Below, one piece after another: positions 45,291 to 54,021 of a stretch of DNA of 64,000 nucleotides. A program made the position numbers and the translations under genes. How positions within the stretch are numbered: position 1 is the first letter of the stretch; each line of letters begins with the position of its first letter. Under the pieces are notes generated by a model, which worked only from the letters and a program-made list of their open reading frames with translations, was not told where the DNA came from and did no database searches. Source of the DNA: an uncultured Clostridia bacterium (GTDB lineage: Bacteria > Bacillota > Clostridia > UMGS1810); NCBI GenBank assembly GCA_934500875.1, contig CAKSTL010000004.1, positions 124,001-188,000 on the forward strand. Direction: 5' to 3'.

Positions 45291-46151
45291 TTATTTTCCC
45301 TTTGAAATATCTCTGTGGGTGATTTTTGCCTTATATCCAAGATTTACAACAGTTTTGTAAACGTGCGACGCAAGCGTTACCGAGCGGTGTTTGCCGCCGG
45401 TGCAGCCGATTGCAATGACAAGATTGGTCTTTCCTTCTTCAATAAAAAGCGGAAGCAGAAATGTTATCATATCGTCAAGCTTTTTTGCAAATTCGGTTGT
45501 TTGCGGAAATGAATTTACATAATCTCTGATATCCTTATCAAGCCCGGTTTTATCTCTCAGTTCGGGAATATAGTAAGGATTCGGCAGAAAACGCACGTCA
45601 AAAACAAGGTCGGCGTCGTTTGGAATGCCGTATTTAAAGCCGAACGACAAAACATTTACCGAAAGCGTGCTTTCTCTTTTTTCACCGCTGAAAAGCTCGG
45701 TAAGGTTTTCTTTCAGCTCTCTTGTAAGAAGGTGCGACGTATCCACAACGTAAGTTGCCCTGTCTTTTAAATGCGCCAGAATTTCCCTTTCTTTTTCAAT
45801 TCCCTCAATTATTCTTCCGCCGTCCGAAAGAGGATGAAGGCGCCTTGTTTCCTTATATCGTTTTACAATCGTTTCGTCATCTGCGTCAAGAAAAAGAATT
45901 TCAACCTTGTTTCCGTGCCGTTCAAAAATTTCAACCTCGTTCAAAATATCGTCCGAATTACGCTGGTTTCTCGCATCAATAACAAACGCAACCTTATCGA
46001 ATTTTCCGTCGGACTGATAGCATATTTCGGCAAATTTTGACAAAAGCTCGCTCGGAAGATTATCAACGCAATAATATCCCATATCCTCCATACAGTTTGC
46101 CGCAATACTCTTTCCTGCGCCCGACATACCCGTTATCAGCACGAATTTCAT
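45291..46151 (-). CDS. rapZ: RNase adapter protein RapZ (YvcJ)
   Basis: A 286-residue P-loop NTPase. Walker A is GMSGAGKS near the N-terminus, followed by ANCMEDMGYYCVDNLP, ARNQ and the C-terminal GCTGGKHRSVTLA (nucleotide/UDP-sugar-binding region). In Bacillus YvcJ hydrolyses GTP and influences competence; in E. coli RapZ controls glmS mRNA decay. ATG 46151 has AAAGGGTGG upstream; GTG 46160 is inside that site. Confidence 0.95.
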   Translation of the reverse strand: MKFVLITGMSGAGKSIAANCMEDMGYYCVDNLPSELLSKFAEICYQSDGKFDKVAFVIDARNQRNSDDILNEVEIFERHGNKVEILFLDADDETIVKRYKETRRLHPLSDGGRIIEGIEKEREILAHLKDRATYVVDTSHLLTRELKENLTELFSGEKRESTLSVNVLSFGFKYGIPNDADLVFDVRFLPNPYYIPELRDKTGLDKDIRDYVNSFPQTTEFAKKLDDMITFLLPLFIEEGKTNLVIAIGCTGGKHRSVTLASHVYKTVVNLGYKAKITHRDISKGK

Positions 46152-46178
46152 ATAAACCACCCTTTACAGATTGTAATT

Positions 46179-47081
46179 TTACCTGTTGTATTTTAAAATT
46201 TTAACTTCCTCGCAAAGCGTAACGCCAAATTTTTGGTACACCGTTTTTTTGACTTCGTCAATGAGGTTTATAACGTCGTCAAAGCTTGCATTGTCATAAT
46301 TTATAATAAAACCGCAGTGTTTATCCGACACCATTGCGCCGCCGATTTTTTTGCCCTTAAGATTGCTGTCCTCTATAAGCTTTGCAGCAAAATATCCCTC
46401 GGGACGCTTGAACGTACTTCCTGCGCTCGGATAAGAAAGAGGCTGTTTTTCACGCCTTCTGCCGTTTAAATCAAGCATTTGCCGTCTGATTTCTTCTTTT
46501 TCGCCGGCTTTAAGTTTTATATACGATTTTAATATTATATCGTCATCCGAAAACACGCTGTGACGATACGAAAACATATGTTCAGCACCGCATTTTTCGC
46601 ACAGATTAAGATTTTTGTCAAGATACACCGTTTTTATAACGACATCCTTCATCTCGCCGCCGTAAGCGCCTGCATTCATTTTTACGGCACCGCCGAGCGT
46701 TCCGGGTATTCCCGAGGCAAATTCAAACCCTTCAAGAGAGTGTTTTAAAGCCTCATTTGCGATTTTTGAAAGAAGAGCGCCGCTGTATGCCTCAATGGTA
46801 TCGCCGTCAGCAAAAATTTTTGAAAAGTTGCTTCCGAGCTTGATTACAACCCCGAAAAGCCCCTTATCGTCCACCAAAAGATTCGAACCGTTGCCGATTA
46901 CAAAAACGGGATGTTCGTATTCTCTTGCGCATTTTATCAACGATATTATTTCATCTGCCGAACGAGGCATAACAAGATAACTTGCCCTGCCGCCGATTTT
47001 AAAGGAAGTGTGATTTTTCATCAGCTCGTCTTTTAAAACGTTTTTTTCACCCGAAATTTCCTTCAGCCTTTCATAAATCAC
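46179..47081 (-). CDS. murB: UDP-N-acetylenolpyruvoylglucosamine reductase
   Basis: A 300-residue FAD enzyme. FAD-binding segments: TSFKIGGRASYLVMPRS, GNGSNLLVDDKG and FASGIPGTLGGAVKMNAGAYGGEM (in part). The type II catalytic region SAGSTFKRPEG precedes the C-terminal KKIGGAMVSDKHCGFIIN. It makes UDP-MurNAc for peptidoglycan. GTG 47081 follows AGAGGTG. It is placed between the glucokinase and rapZ with short gaps. Confidence 0.95.
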   Translation of the reverse strand: MIYERLKEISGEKNVLKDELMKNHTSFKIGGRASYLVMPRSADEIISLIKCAREYEHPVFVIGNGSNLLVDDKGLFGVVIKLGSNFSKIFADGDTIEAYSGALLSKIANEALKHSLEGFEFASGIPGTLGGAVKMNAGAYGGEMKDVVIKTVYLDKNLNLCEKCGAEHMFSYRHSVFSDDDIILKSYIKLKAGEKEEIRRQMLDLNGRRREKQPLSYPSAGSTFKRPEGYFAAKLIEDSNLKGKKIGGAMVSDKHCGFIINYDNASFDDVINLIDEVKKTVYQKFGVTLCEEVKILKYNR

Positions 47082-47102
47082 AAAATCACCTCTTAAAAAA
47101 TG

Positions 47103-48041
47103 TTATTTTCCCAAAAAAGCAGCGCCTATAATTCCTGCGTCGTTGCCAAGCTTTGCAATTGAAATTTTTGTACTGAGAATCCCGCCGTATGAATTTTTTT
47201 CAACGTATTCTCTTACAGGCTTCAAAAGAGCGTCGCCGGCATTGCTTACACCGCCGCCTATTACTATTGCGTGGGGCTGGAAGGTGTTTATAATGTTTAC
47301 AATTCCTTCCGCAACGCTTACAACGTAGCTGTCAATAACTTCTTTTGCCGTTTTATCGCCCATCTCCAGTGCGGCAAACGGTATTCTTCCGGTTGCCTTG
47401 CCGCCGTTTTCCGTCACAAGCTTTGCAAGGTATGAATCGGGGTTATTCTTTGCGGCTCTCTCGGTATCTCTTATAAGAGCCGTCGCAGACGCATATGCCT
47501 CCCAGCAGCCGTTTCGTCCGCAGGTGCATCTTTCACCGCCGACTCTTATAACGGTGTGTCCGAGTTCGCCCGCAATTCCGTTGGTGCCTGTAAAAATCTT
47601 TTTGTTTATTATAATTCCGCCGCCGACGCCCGTACCGAGCGTGATGGCAACAATATCGGTAATATTTTCGTCGCCGAGCGCAAAAAATTCGCCCAGAGCC
47701 GCACAGTTTGCGTCGTTGCCCACAAAAATGGGAACGTCAAAGTATTTTTTAAGTTCATCCGCCAAAGGAGCGTTGTGCAAATTAAGATTGTTTGCATACA
47801 TTACAATTCCCTTTTTGTCATCAATAGAGCCGGGGCAGCCTATGCCGATTGCCTTAAGGCTTGATATATCCGTATCGGTATCTTTCAGCACCTTTTTTAT
47901 AAGGTCTGCCATATCCTTTACTATAATTTTATAATCCTCCATTGCCTGAGTGGGACAACTGTCTTTATGAATAATATTTCCCGAATTATCCACAAGACCA
48001 ACCTTAATTCCCGTACCGCCCAAATCCACTCCTATATACAT
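47103..48041 (-). CDS. glk: ROK-family glucokinase
   Basis: A 312-residue ROK kinase. The ATP site is GVDLGGTGIKVGLVD, catalytic ELGH region is GIAGELGHTVIR, and the zinc motif CTCGRNGCWEAYAS follows (C-x-C-x4-C). Glucose to glucose-6-phosphate is the usual reaction for such clostridial members; other hexoses are possible. It lies directly downstream of hprK, linking sugar phosphorylation with catabolite control. ATG 48041 follows AGGAGG. Confidence 0.9.
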   Translation of the reverse strand: MYIGVDLGGTGIKVGLVDNSGNIIHKDSCPTQAMEDYKIIVKDMADLIKKVLKDTDTDISSLKAIGIGCPGSIDDKKGIVMYANNLNLHNAPLADELKKYFDVPIFVGNDANCAALGEFFALGDENITDIVAITLGTGVGGGIIINKKIFTGTNGIAGELGHTVIRVGGERCTCGRNGCWEAYASATALIRDTERAAKNNPDSYLAKLVTENGGKATGRIPFAALEMGDKTAKEVIDSYVVSVAEGIVNIINTFQPHAIVIGGGVSNAGDALLKPVREYVEKNSYGGILSTKISIAKLGNDAGIIGAAFLGK

Positions 48042-48085
48042 TATAAAAATCCTCCTATTGTGAAATTTTAAGTCAAATTAAAAGT

Positions 48086-49015
48086 TTATTTTGTGTTTCC
48101 CAAAAGCCTGTCATTCAACGCCTGCGCCGCATTGTATCCCATTTTGCGCTGACGGTTGTTCATAGCCGCAACCTCAACTATAACCGCAAGGTTACGTCCC
48201 GGTTTTACCGGAATTGTCACCGACGGAATATCAATTCCCAAAATGTTTGTATATTCCGTCGTAAGACCCAATCTGTCATACTGCTTGTGCTGCTGCCAGT
48301 TTTCAAGATGAATAACCATATCTATTTTTTCGGTGTCCTTTACGGCGCCCATACCGAAAATCTGTTTTACGTCAATTATTCCTATGCCCCTGAGCTCAAT
48401 AAAATGCCTTATAATTTCGGGTGCGCTTCCGACCAAAGACTTGTCCGACACCTTCTTAATCTCAACGGCGTCGTCCGCCACAAGACGATGCCCTCTTTTT
48501 ACAAGCTCGATTGCGGTTTCGCTCTTTCCCACTCCGCTGTCCGCCAAAAGAAGTATTCCTTCGCCGTAAACTTCAACAAGCACACCGTGTCGTGTTTCTC
48601 TCTCTGCAAGCATAACATTGAGATATGCAATAAGCGCACTTGTAAAACGTGAGGTTGAAAGGTTTGACGAAAGCATGGGAACGTTGTATTTTTCCGACAG
48701 TTTTACAATGCTTTCGGGAAGCTCTATTCCGTTTGATAGAACAATTGCAGGAATTTTCAAAGAAAACATTTTTTCAAATACACTTTTTTTCTGCTCATCC
48801 GAAATAGTATTGATATACGTTGCTTCAACGTGACCTATTATTTGCAGCCGTGTATGCTCAAAATGGTCAAAATATCCCGCAAGCGCAAGTCCGCACCTGT
48901 TGACCTCATTGTTATATACAAGCACATCACGCATATTTTCTGTTTTGTTAATCTCTTTTAACTTAAACTCATCCGCAATTTCGCCCAGAGTTACATTAAA
49001 ACCGGTTTTGTGCAT
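48086..49015 (-). CDS. hprK: HPr kinase/phosphorylase
   Basis: A 309-residue protein: N-terminal DRTGG-like domain and C-terminal kinase with Walker A ADSGVGKSE (near 157-165), HRLVADDAVEI and the signature ELRGIGIIDVKQIFG, then PVKPGRNLAVIVEVAAMN. It phosphorylates HPr on Ser46, the signal for carbon catabolite repression in Firmicutes. ptsH and ccpA are not in the window. It heads the minus-strand hprK-glk-murB-rapZ-yvcK-whiA-dnaE series. ATG 49015 follows CAGGAGG. Confidence 0.96.
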   Translation of the reverse strand: MHKTGFNVTLGEIADEFKLKEINKTENMRDVLVYNNEVNRCGLALAGYFDHFEHTRLQIIGHVEATYINTISDEQKKSVFEKMFSLKIPAIVLSNGIELPESIVKLSEKYNVPMLSSNLSTSRFTSALIAYLNVMLAERETRHGVLVEVYGEGILLLADSGVGKSETAIELVKRGHRLVADDAVEIKKVSDKSLVGSAPEIIRHFIELRGIGIIDVKQIFGMGAVKDTEKIDMVIHLENWQQHKQYDRLGLTTEYTNILGIDIPSVTIPVKPGRNLAVIVEVAAMNNRQRKMGYNAAQALNDRLLGNTK

Positions 49016-49049
49016 ATTATTCCTCCTGTAAATATAATCATATACTGTT

Positions 49050-49078
49050 ATTATATATCATATTTTCAAAAAATTAAA
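49050..49078 (-). promoter_or_regulatory. Possible promoter for hprK
   Basis: Minus-strand TTTAAT (49073-49078), 17-base spacer, TATAAT (49050-49055), 34 bases before the start. The -10 is consensus; the -35 is weak. Confidence 0.45.
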
Positions 49079-49107
49079 GACTTTTTTAAAAAAATTTTAA
49101 AAAAACC

Positions 49108-49136
49108 TTGCAAAATGAATAAATATCTGTTAAAAT
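49108..49136 (+). promoter_or_regulatory. SigmaA-type promoter for rpmB
   Basis: TTGCAA (49108-49113), 17-base spacer, TAAAAT (49131-49136), 45 bases before the rpmB start, divergent from hprK. Confidence 0.75.
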
Positions 49137-49181
49137 AGAGTTTGTTTTACTGATGATGTAATTTTTAGGAGGTGTATATAT

Positions 49182-49370
49182 ATGGCAAAATGTGAAGTTT
49201 GCGGCAAAGGAACTACTTTTGGAATAAAGGTCAGCCACTCGCACAGAAGATCGAACAGAACCTGGAAGGCTAACGTAAGAAAGGTTCGTGCACTTGTTAA
49301 CGGCACACCTAAGAGGGTGAATGTATGTTCAAGATGCCTTCGTTCCAACAAGATTGTACGTGCCATCTGA
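49182..49370 (+). CDS. rpmB: 50S ribosomal protein L28
   Basis: A 62-residue L28. It starts AKCEVCGKGTTFG and continues with SHSHRRSNRTWKANVRKVRAL (in part) and VCSRCLRSNKIVRA. The two CxxC pairs (CEVC and CSRC) mark the zinc-binding form of L28. ATG 49182 follows AGGAGGTG. Monocistronic, with a strong promoter and a terminator. It converges on the comEC-holA-spoVM-like series, an arrangement like Bacillus, where spoVM and rpmB are neighbours. Confidence 0.97.
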   Translation: MAKCEVCGKGTTFGIKVSHSHRRSNRTWKANVRKVRALVNGTPKRVNVCSRCLRSNKIVRAI

Positions 49371-49404
49371 TTGGGCGCTGCAAAAAGGTATGCAGAATTT
49401 AAAT

Positions 49405-49440
49405 GAGGTATTTGCCTAAGCTTGCAAATACCTCGTTTTT
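49405..49440 (+). terminator. Terminator of rpmB
   Basis: GAGGTATTTGC (49405-49415) and GCAAATACCTC (49424-49434) form an 11-bp stem followed by GTTTTT. Confidence 0.92.
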
Positions 49441-49466
49441 CTATGTAATTTTTAATTCCTTTGCTT

Positions 49467-49538
49467 TCAATCAATTTTAAAAATGCTCTTTAAAATCTTC
49501 TGCCAGAATTTTGACGCCTTGACCACCACAACCTTCAT
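49467..49538 (-). CDS. spoVM: Candidate SpoVM, 23-residue spore-coat anchoring peptide
   Basis: ATG 49538 to TGA 49467 encodes MKVVVVKASKFWQKILKSIF plus KID. Set against Bacillus SpoVM (26 residues), Lys2, Lys7, Lys10, Phe11, the Ile15/aliphatic16/basic17 pattern and the amphipathic helix match; Ser replaces the helix-bending Pro9. SpoVM binds the convex forespore membrane and recruits SpoIVA. Position supports it: it converges with rpmB, as spoVM does in B. subtilis. GGTG lies six bases upstream; an in-frame ATG two codons earlier (49544) is the alternative start. It lies 16 bases after the 56-residue membrane peptide. Confidence 0.65.
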   Translation of the reverse strand: MKVVVVKASKFWQKILKSIFKID

Positions 49539-49554
49539 TGTCATCACCATCCCT

Positions 49555-49725
49555 TTAAAACCGTCCCCGGCACCATATTATAAAAAAAACAACACAGCAC
49601 ACAAGAAGCGATATAACGATAACGGCGGCGCACGAAAGAAAGAGCGATACAATCATCCCAGCCGCAAATGAAGCGAGCGAAAAAATAAGTGTATTGTACC
49701 GTCTGCATCCGAACAATTTTGCCAC
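49555..49725 (-). CDS. 56-residue membrane peptide between holA and spoVM, unknown
   Basis: A small ORF from GTG 49725 (or TTG 49716, which is better spaced from GGTGG) to TAA 49555. A short basic start (KLFGCRRYN) leads into two hydrophobic stretches (about 13-31 and 34-51) with several cysteines and ends in basic residues. It begins 17 bases after the holA stop. I do not recognise a family. Another frame here (49544-49795) overlaps holA and looks less protein-like. The rest of the 49371-49742 interval holds the rpmB terminator and spoVM. Confidence 0.5.
   Translation of the reverse strand: MAKLFGCRRYNTLIFSLASFAAGMIVSLFLSCAAVIVISLLVCCVVFFIIWCRGRF
49693..49720 (-). promoter_or_regulatory. 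Possible SigmaE-like promoter for spoVM
   Basis: Minus-strand AAAATT (49715-49720), 14-base spacer, GGTACAAT (49693-49700) resembles the SigmaE pattern ATATT-N14-CATACAAT with about three mismatches. It lies inside the 56-residue ORF upstream of spoVM, a SigmaE gene in Bacillus. Confidence 0.25.
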
Positions 49726-49742
49726 CGCCTTTCTTTAATGTA

Positions 49743-50741
49743 TTATATGCGGCGTGCAAGATTGTGTGAATTTGATATAAGCTTTGAGAGCGCAAGGTAT
49801 TTTTCGCTTGTGCCGCTCTTTATTTCATAATCACATTCACGGCAAAGAAAAATCATTCCGTCCAGCGTTTTGAGCGGTATGGATTTTGCCCTTTTTATAT
49901 ATTCGTTTGCATAAAAACGGATTCCTGCCCTTTTTAATGCCTCCGGCTGCGGAAGGTTTTCGGAAAACAGCTTAAGCTTCCGTATTTTTGAACATTCTCC
50001 GAAAATCAGCGAAACAATCATAACCGGCTCTGTTTTGAGTGTTTTTAAATCGTCAAGCATTTTGTAAACGCTTTTCATATCGCCGTCAAAGAGCTTGTTT
50101 ATCATTTCAAAAACCTTGTTTTCAACGCTTTTTGATACAAGTGCGTCTATGTCGCTGCGTGTTATAACGCCTTCTTTCCGCTTGTAGTTTATAAGCTTTG
50201 TTATTTCGGATAAAATTTCATACATTCCGCTCCCGGCAGAATTTAAAAAATACGTTAAATCCTCCTCCGACGCAGACATTTTCTCGCTCTGCAAATGACG
50301 TTTAACCCAGTTTTTCAAATCGGCTTCTTTTTGATACTTAAATTCGTAAACTCCGCCGCTTTTTGCCAGAAGCTTGTAAATTGACCCTCTTTTGTCAACC
50401 GAACTTTCGCAAAAAACAACGGTCGCCCCCTGCGCAATATTGTTAAGCGCCGCAAGTATTCTTTCCTTTTCAGCCTCGTTAACCTTAACCAAAATCCCGG
50501 TGTTTTTTACAATGCACACCTTTTTGTCGTTAAAAATCGGCGGCGATGACAAAAACATTTCAAATGCGTTTATATCAAATTTTCCGCTTATTTTAAGTAT
50601 GTTGAAATCCTCGGCATCGGTATCGCTTACGCACCGTTTTATCATTTTTGTGTAGTGGTCTTTAAGATAATCCTCTTCGCCGTACAGTATATAAAACTTT
50701 TTCAAATTTCCCGTTGAAATTTCTTCTCTTAAATTTTTCAT
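49743..50741 (-). CDS. holA: DNA polymerase III subunit delta
   Basis: A 332-residue HolA-type clamp-loader subunit: the N-terminal AAA-like domain starts NLKKFYILYGEEDYLKDHY, followed by PPIFNDKKVCIVKN and ATVVFCESSVDKR, with the C-terminal collar domain containing IVSLIFGECSKIRKLK. The delta subunit opens the beta clamp. Its ATG shares the A of the comEC TAA stop (TAATG), so the genes are coupled; comEC-holA is a standard Firmicutes pair. Confidence 0.92.
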   Translation of the reverse strand: MKNLREEISTGNLKKFYILYGEEDYLKDHYTKMIKRCVSDTDAEDFNILKISGKFDINAFEMFLSSPPIFNDKKVCIVKNTGILVKVNEAEKERILAALNNIAQGATVVFCESSVDKRGSIYKLLAKSGGVYEFKYQKEADLKNWVKRHLQSEKMSASEEDLTYFLNSAGSGMYEILSEITKLINYKRKEGVITRSDIDALVSKSVENKVFEMINKLFDGDMKSVYKMLDDLKTLKTEPVMIVSLIFGECSKIRKLKLFSENLPQPEALKRAGIRFYANEYIKRAKSIPLKTLDGMIFLCRECDYEIKSGTSEKYLALSKLISNSHNLARRI

Positions 50742-53050
50742 TATGCGGCCTCCTCAACCTTATATTTTACATTTCCGTTCTTGTCAACCGTAAAACATAT
50801 ATTGCCGTTTTGGTCGGTCCGCAAAATTTTTATATTGTTTGCCGCAAGCGTATTAATATGCTCGGGGTGCGGATGCTTGTATGAATTGTCCTTACCGGCG
50901 CTGATAACCGCATAATCCGCCTCGGTGTTTTTGTAAAACGAGTCAAGATTCGACGTTTTTGAGCCGTGATGAGGCGACTGTATCACATCAGCGGTAAGCT
51001 CGCTCTTTTTAAGAGTGCGCATAATGCTGTTTTCAATATCACCGGTAAACAAAAATCCCCTTCCCTTGTAGGTAAGCTTTATAACAAGCGATTCGTCATT
51101 CTGCGAAAAATTTTCTCCCTTTCCGGGCGAAATGACGGTAAATTTAACGTCGCCGAACGAAAGGTCGCTTGACCGTGAAAAATATTCTATATCAACGTCA
51201 TTTAATAGCGCCGTTGCTCTTATATTTTCGTAATCCTCCATGTCGCTGACATTCTGAGGCTTGGGCAAAATGAGCGTGTCAACCATACCGTCCTCCATAA
51301 GAGTTAAAAGCCCGGAGAAATGGTCGTCGTGATAATGCGTAAGAATTGCGTAATCAAGGTGCGTAATGCCGTTTGGAGAAAGATAGTCCGAATAAACCGT
51401 ATCGCCTATATCGTATTTGGAATAATACTTGCTTACGCCGCAGTCTATCATTATATTTTCTCCGCCGGGCGTTTTTATGTGGCTGCACGAGCCTTGACCG
51501 ACGTCAAGAAACGTTACCTTCAAATCACGACCGTCATAATTTGCGTAAAAAATTCCTATGGCGCATACGGTTAAAATTATTGCGCCCGATTTTCTGTATT
51601 TTGTGGTCTTAAAATTTTTAATCACAATCCGCATTGCCGCAGCAAAAATAACCGTAAGTGCAAATTCCGCTCCGCTTACCGGTATTGCGGCATACGGAAG
51701 CCGTGAAATAATGCGTGCGGTAAGCATAATTATTTTTGTTGCAATATAAATATTTCCCGTAAAAACGTTAATTATTGCAGGGAAGGTATAGGCGCACACC
51801 ACAAACAGCGCCGAGGTAAACAAAAGCACCGTAAACACGGGAATTGTAATGATGTTTGCAAGCACCGAATAAAACGAAACATTTTTAAAATAAAAAACTA
51901 AAATCGGCGTTGTAAAAATCTGTGCCGACAACGTTGTTGCAACTGTTGACGAAAGCGTTTCAAACCGCAGGAAACGAATTAAAAAGCGCTTTATACGTTC
52001 TGCGTAGATAAGTATTCCGAGCGTTGCAAAAAATGAAAGTTCAAACCCCAAATCAAATACCGAATACGGATTTAAAACAATTATCACCGCAGCCGCTATC
52101 ATAAGCGAATTCACGCTGTCTTTTTCTCTGCCGAGCATTTTTGAAATGTTTAAAATAATAAGCATAATCCCGGCTCGTATAACGGAATATCCGAAACCTG
52201 TCAGAGCCATCACAAAAAGAGCTGTAAATATGGCAAACAGCGGTTTTACATATCTTTGCGTTATGTAATCTTTTTTTCTGATTATCTGAGAAAAATACGT
52301 TACAAACAGGGTAAGATGCAGTCCTGATACCGCAAGAAGATGCGATATTCCCGAAACGGAAAAGAGTATTTTAATCCTTTTTTGTAAATTAGATTTATCA
52401 CCCGTTGTTACGGCATTTACAATCCCTGCACATTCTTTGTCAAGATACTTTTCGGTCTTTTTTGAAATGTCCTTTCTAAAATCAGAAATCGCCCTTAATA
52501 TTCCCTTTCCTTCCGAAATCTTTTGTATTTCGGCATCGGATGTACTCACCGTCATAAAAATTCCTTTTGCCTTAAGATAGTCGGAATATCCCGATTTATT
52601 CTTGCTCAAAACAGCATAGGGGCAAGCGTTTTTTATAACAATTCTGTCGCCGTATTTAAGGTTTAAATTTGCCGGCGCATAAAATCTGAATTTAATTTTT
52701 GCCTTTTCCGAGTTTATTTTTGTAAGATATGCGTAATACTTAAGATTGTCGGAATCAGCGCCCGCAGACTCGCTTCCTGTCACAGTAGCGTACAAATCGC
52801 ACTTTGTGCCGTAATAAGCTTTAACCTTTGCGGTTTTTACGGCAAATATACCGAAATATGCTGCTATTCCTGTGCAGAGAAAAATAATTCCGGCAGAATA
52901 AAGGTATTTTTTTTGTTTCAAAACCTTAAAGACTATAAAAAAAGTATATGCAATAAGCGCCAAAGCGATTATTTTTTTCGGAAAAACATTGGCGCACACT
53001 GTCATTCCAAGCGAAAAAGATGCAAGCGCCAAATAAAAAAGATTTCTCAT
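50741..53050 (-). CDS. comEC: DNA internalisation competence protein ComEC/Rec2
   Basis: A 769-residue membrane protein. An N-terminal DUF4131-like region with membrane helices and an OB-like domain is followed by the competence domain (ISHLLAVSGLHLTLF, then SVIRAGIMLII) with many helices, and a C-terminal metallo-beta-lactamase domain (LDVGQGSCSHI, ILTHYHDDHFSG, QSPHHGSKTSN). ComEC forms the inner-membrane DNA channel. Other late competence genes are not in the window, so whether the cell is transformable is unknown. ATG 53050 follows GGAG. Confidence 0.94.
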   Translation of the reverse strand: MRNLFYLALASFSLGMTVCANVFPKKIIALALIAYTFFIVFKVLKQKKYLYSAGIIFLCTGIAAYFGIFAVKTAKVKAYYGTKCDLYATVTGSESAGADSDNLKYYAYLTKINSEKAKIKFRFYAPANLNLKYGDRIVIKNACPYAVLSKNKSGYSDYLKAKGIFMTVSTSDAEIQKISEGKGILRAISDFRKDISKKTEKYLDKECAGIVNAVTTGDKSNLQKRIKILFSVSGISHLLAVSGLHLTLFVTYFSQIIRKKDYITQRYVKPLFAIFTALFVMALTGFGYSVIRAGIMLIILNISKMLGREKDSVNSLMIAAAVIIVLNPYSVFDLGFELSFFATLGILIYAERIKRFLIRFLRFETLSSTVATTLSAQIFTTPILVFYFKNVSFYSVLANIITIPVFTVLLFTSALFVVCAYTFPAIINVFTGNIYIATKIIMLTARIISRLPYAAIPVSGAEFALTVIFAAAMRIVIKNFKTTKYRKSGAIILTVCAIGIFYANYDGRDLKVTFLDVGQGSCSHIKTPGGENIMIDCGVSKYYSKYDIGDTVYSDYLSPNGITHLDYAILTHYHDDHFSGLLTLMEDGMVDTLILPKPQNVSDMEDYENIRATALLNDVDIEYFSRSSDLSFGDVKFTVISPGKGENFSQNDESLVIKLTYKGRGFLFTGDIENSIMRTLKKSELTADVIQSPHHGSKTSNLDSFYKNTEADYAVISAGKDNSYKHPHPEHINTLAANNIKILRTDQNGNICFTVDKNGNVKYKVEEAA

Positions 53051-53157
53051 ACGTTTAACTCCATACTTGACAAATTTACCAAAAAGCGGTTATAATGCTC
53101 ATAGTGATTTTATCACAAAATTTATTTTTTTTCAATACGTTTAAAAGGAGTTTTTTT

Positions 53158-53862
53158 GTGAGTATACTAACAATATCGGATTTGCACCTTGCCCTTGGCA
53201 TTGACAAGCCGATGGACATCTTCGGCGACGGCTGGAAAAACTATATGCAGCGCATTAAGGAAAACTGGAACAAAACGGTGGATAAATGCGATACCGTTGT
53301 TATCGGCGGCGATATTTCCTGGGCGACTTACCTTGACGAGGCGTACAAAGACTTTGAATATATAGAAAATTTAAACGGCAGAAAAATAATTTTAAAGGGA
53401 AATCACGACTATTGGTGGGAAAGCATTACAAAGCTTACCGATTATGTTAAAAACAACGGATTTAATTCCGTATCTTTTTTGCACAACAACGCAATCTGTG
53501 TTGAAAACAAGGCAATCTGCGGCACAAGGGGCTGGATTGACAAATCGTATGACGCATTTAAAACAGATGACGAAAAAATATATCTTCGGGAGCTTATGCG
53601 GCTGGATATGTCGCTTGCGGCGGCAGATAAATTTGACTGTGATGAAAAAATCGCATTTTTGCACTACCCTCCCGTAACAAAAAGCTTAAGCGTAAATTCC
53701 GATTATCTTGAAATTTTTAAAAAGCACAACGTTAAAAGATGCTTTTACGGACACATTCATTCAAGGTCGTCAAAAAAAGCGTTTGAGGGAGAGGCTGAAG
53801 GTGTGGTTTTTAAGCTTGTTTCAGCGGATTATATGGACTTTACGCCGTATAAATTAACATAA
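53158..53862 (+). CDS. Calcineurin-like metallophosphoesterase
   Basis: About 234 residues with the phosphoesterase motifs in order: ISDLHL, GDISW, GNHDYWW, and the C-terminal GHIHSR. The predicted dimetal centre hydrolyses phosphoester bonds; the substrate is unknown. A relative of this size is a common lone protein in Clostridia. The start is GTG 53158 after AAAGGAG, giving MSILTISDLHL; the longer frame to 53095 is a hydrophobic leader overlapping the comEC promoter region. About 160 bases of AT-rich DNA follow before tig. Confidence 0.86.
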   Translation: MSILTISDLHLALGIDKPMDIFGDGWKNYMQRIKENWNKTVDKCDTVVIGGDISWATYLDEAYKDFEYIENLNGRKIILKGNHDYWWESITKLTDYVKNNGFNSVSFLHNNAICVENKAICGTRGWIDKSYDAFKTDDEKIYLRELMRLDMSLAAADKFDCDEKIAFLHYPPVTKSLSVNSDYLEIFKKHNVKRCFYGHIHSRSSKKAFEGEAEGVVFKLVSADYMDFTPYKLT

Positions 53863-53947
53863 TATCTACATTATATAACGTAAATAAATAAATTTTTGTT
53901 AAATTTTAATATTTTTTGAAAAAACAGTAGCATTTTTATAAAATCTT

Positions 53948-53956
53948 TGATATAAT
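53948..53956 (+). promoter_or_regulatory. Extended -10 promoter for tig
   Basis: TGATATAAT is an extended -10 (TGnTATAAT), 65 bases before the tig start. No good -35 is seen, as often with extended -10 promoters. Confidence 0.55.
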
Positions 53957-54021
53957 GTATTGTTGTCAAGTAAGAATTTATATATAAATAAATTTTAAAA
54001 TACAGAAGGGAAATTGAAATT

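Noticed and set aside
49544..49795. 83-codon minus-strand ORF between holA and rpmB
   Set aside because: It overlaps the end of holA out of frame and its product is Cys/Tyr/Arg-rich without pattern; the 56-codon frame in the same DNA has membrane-protein character and a fitting start.
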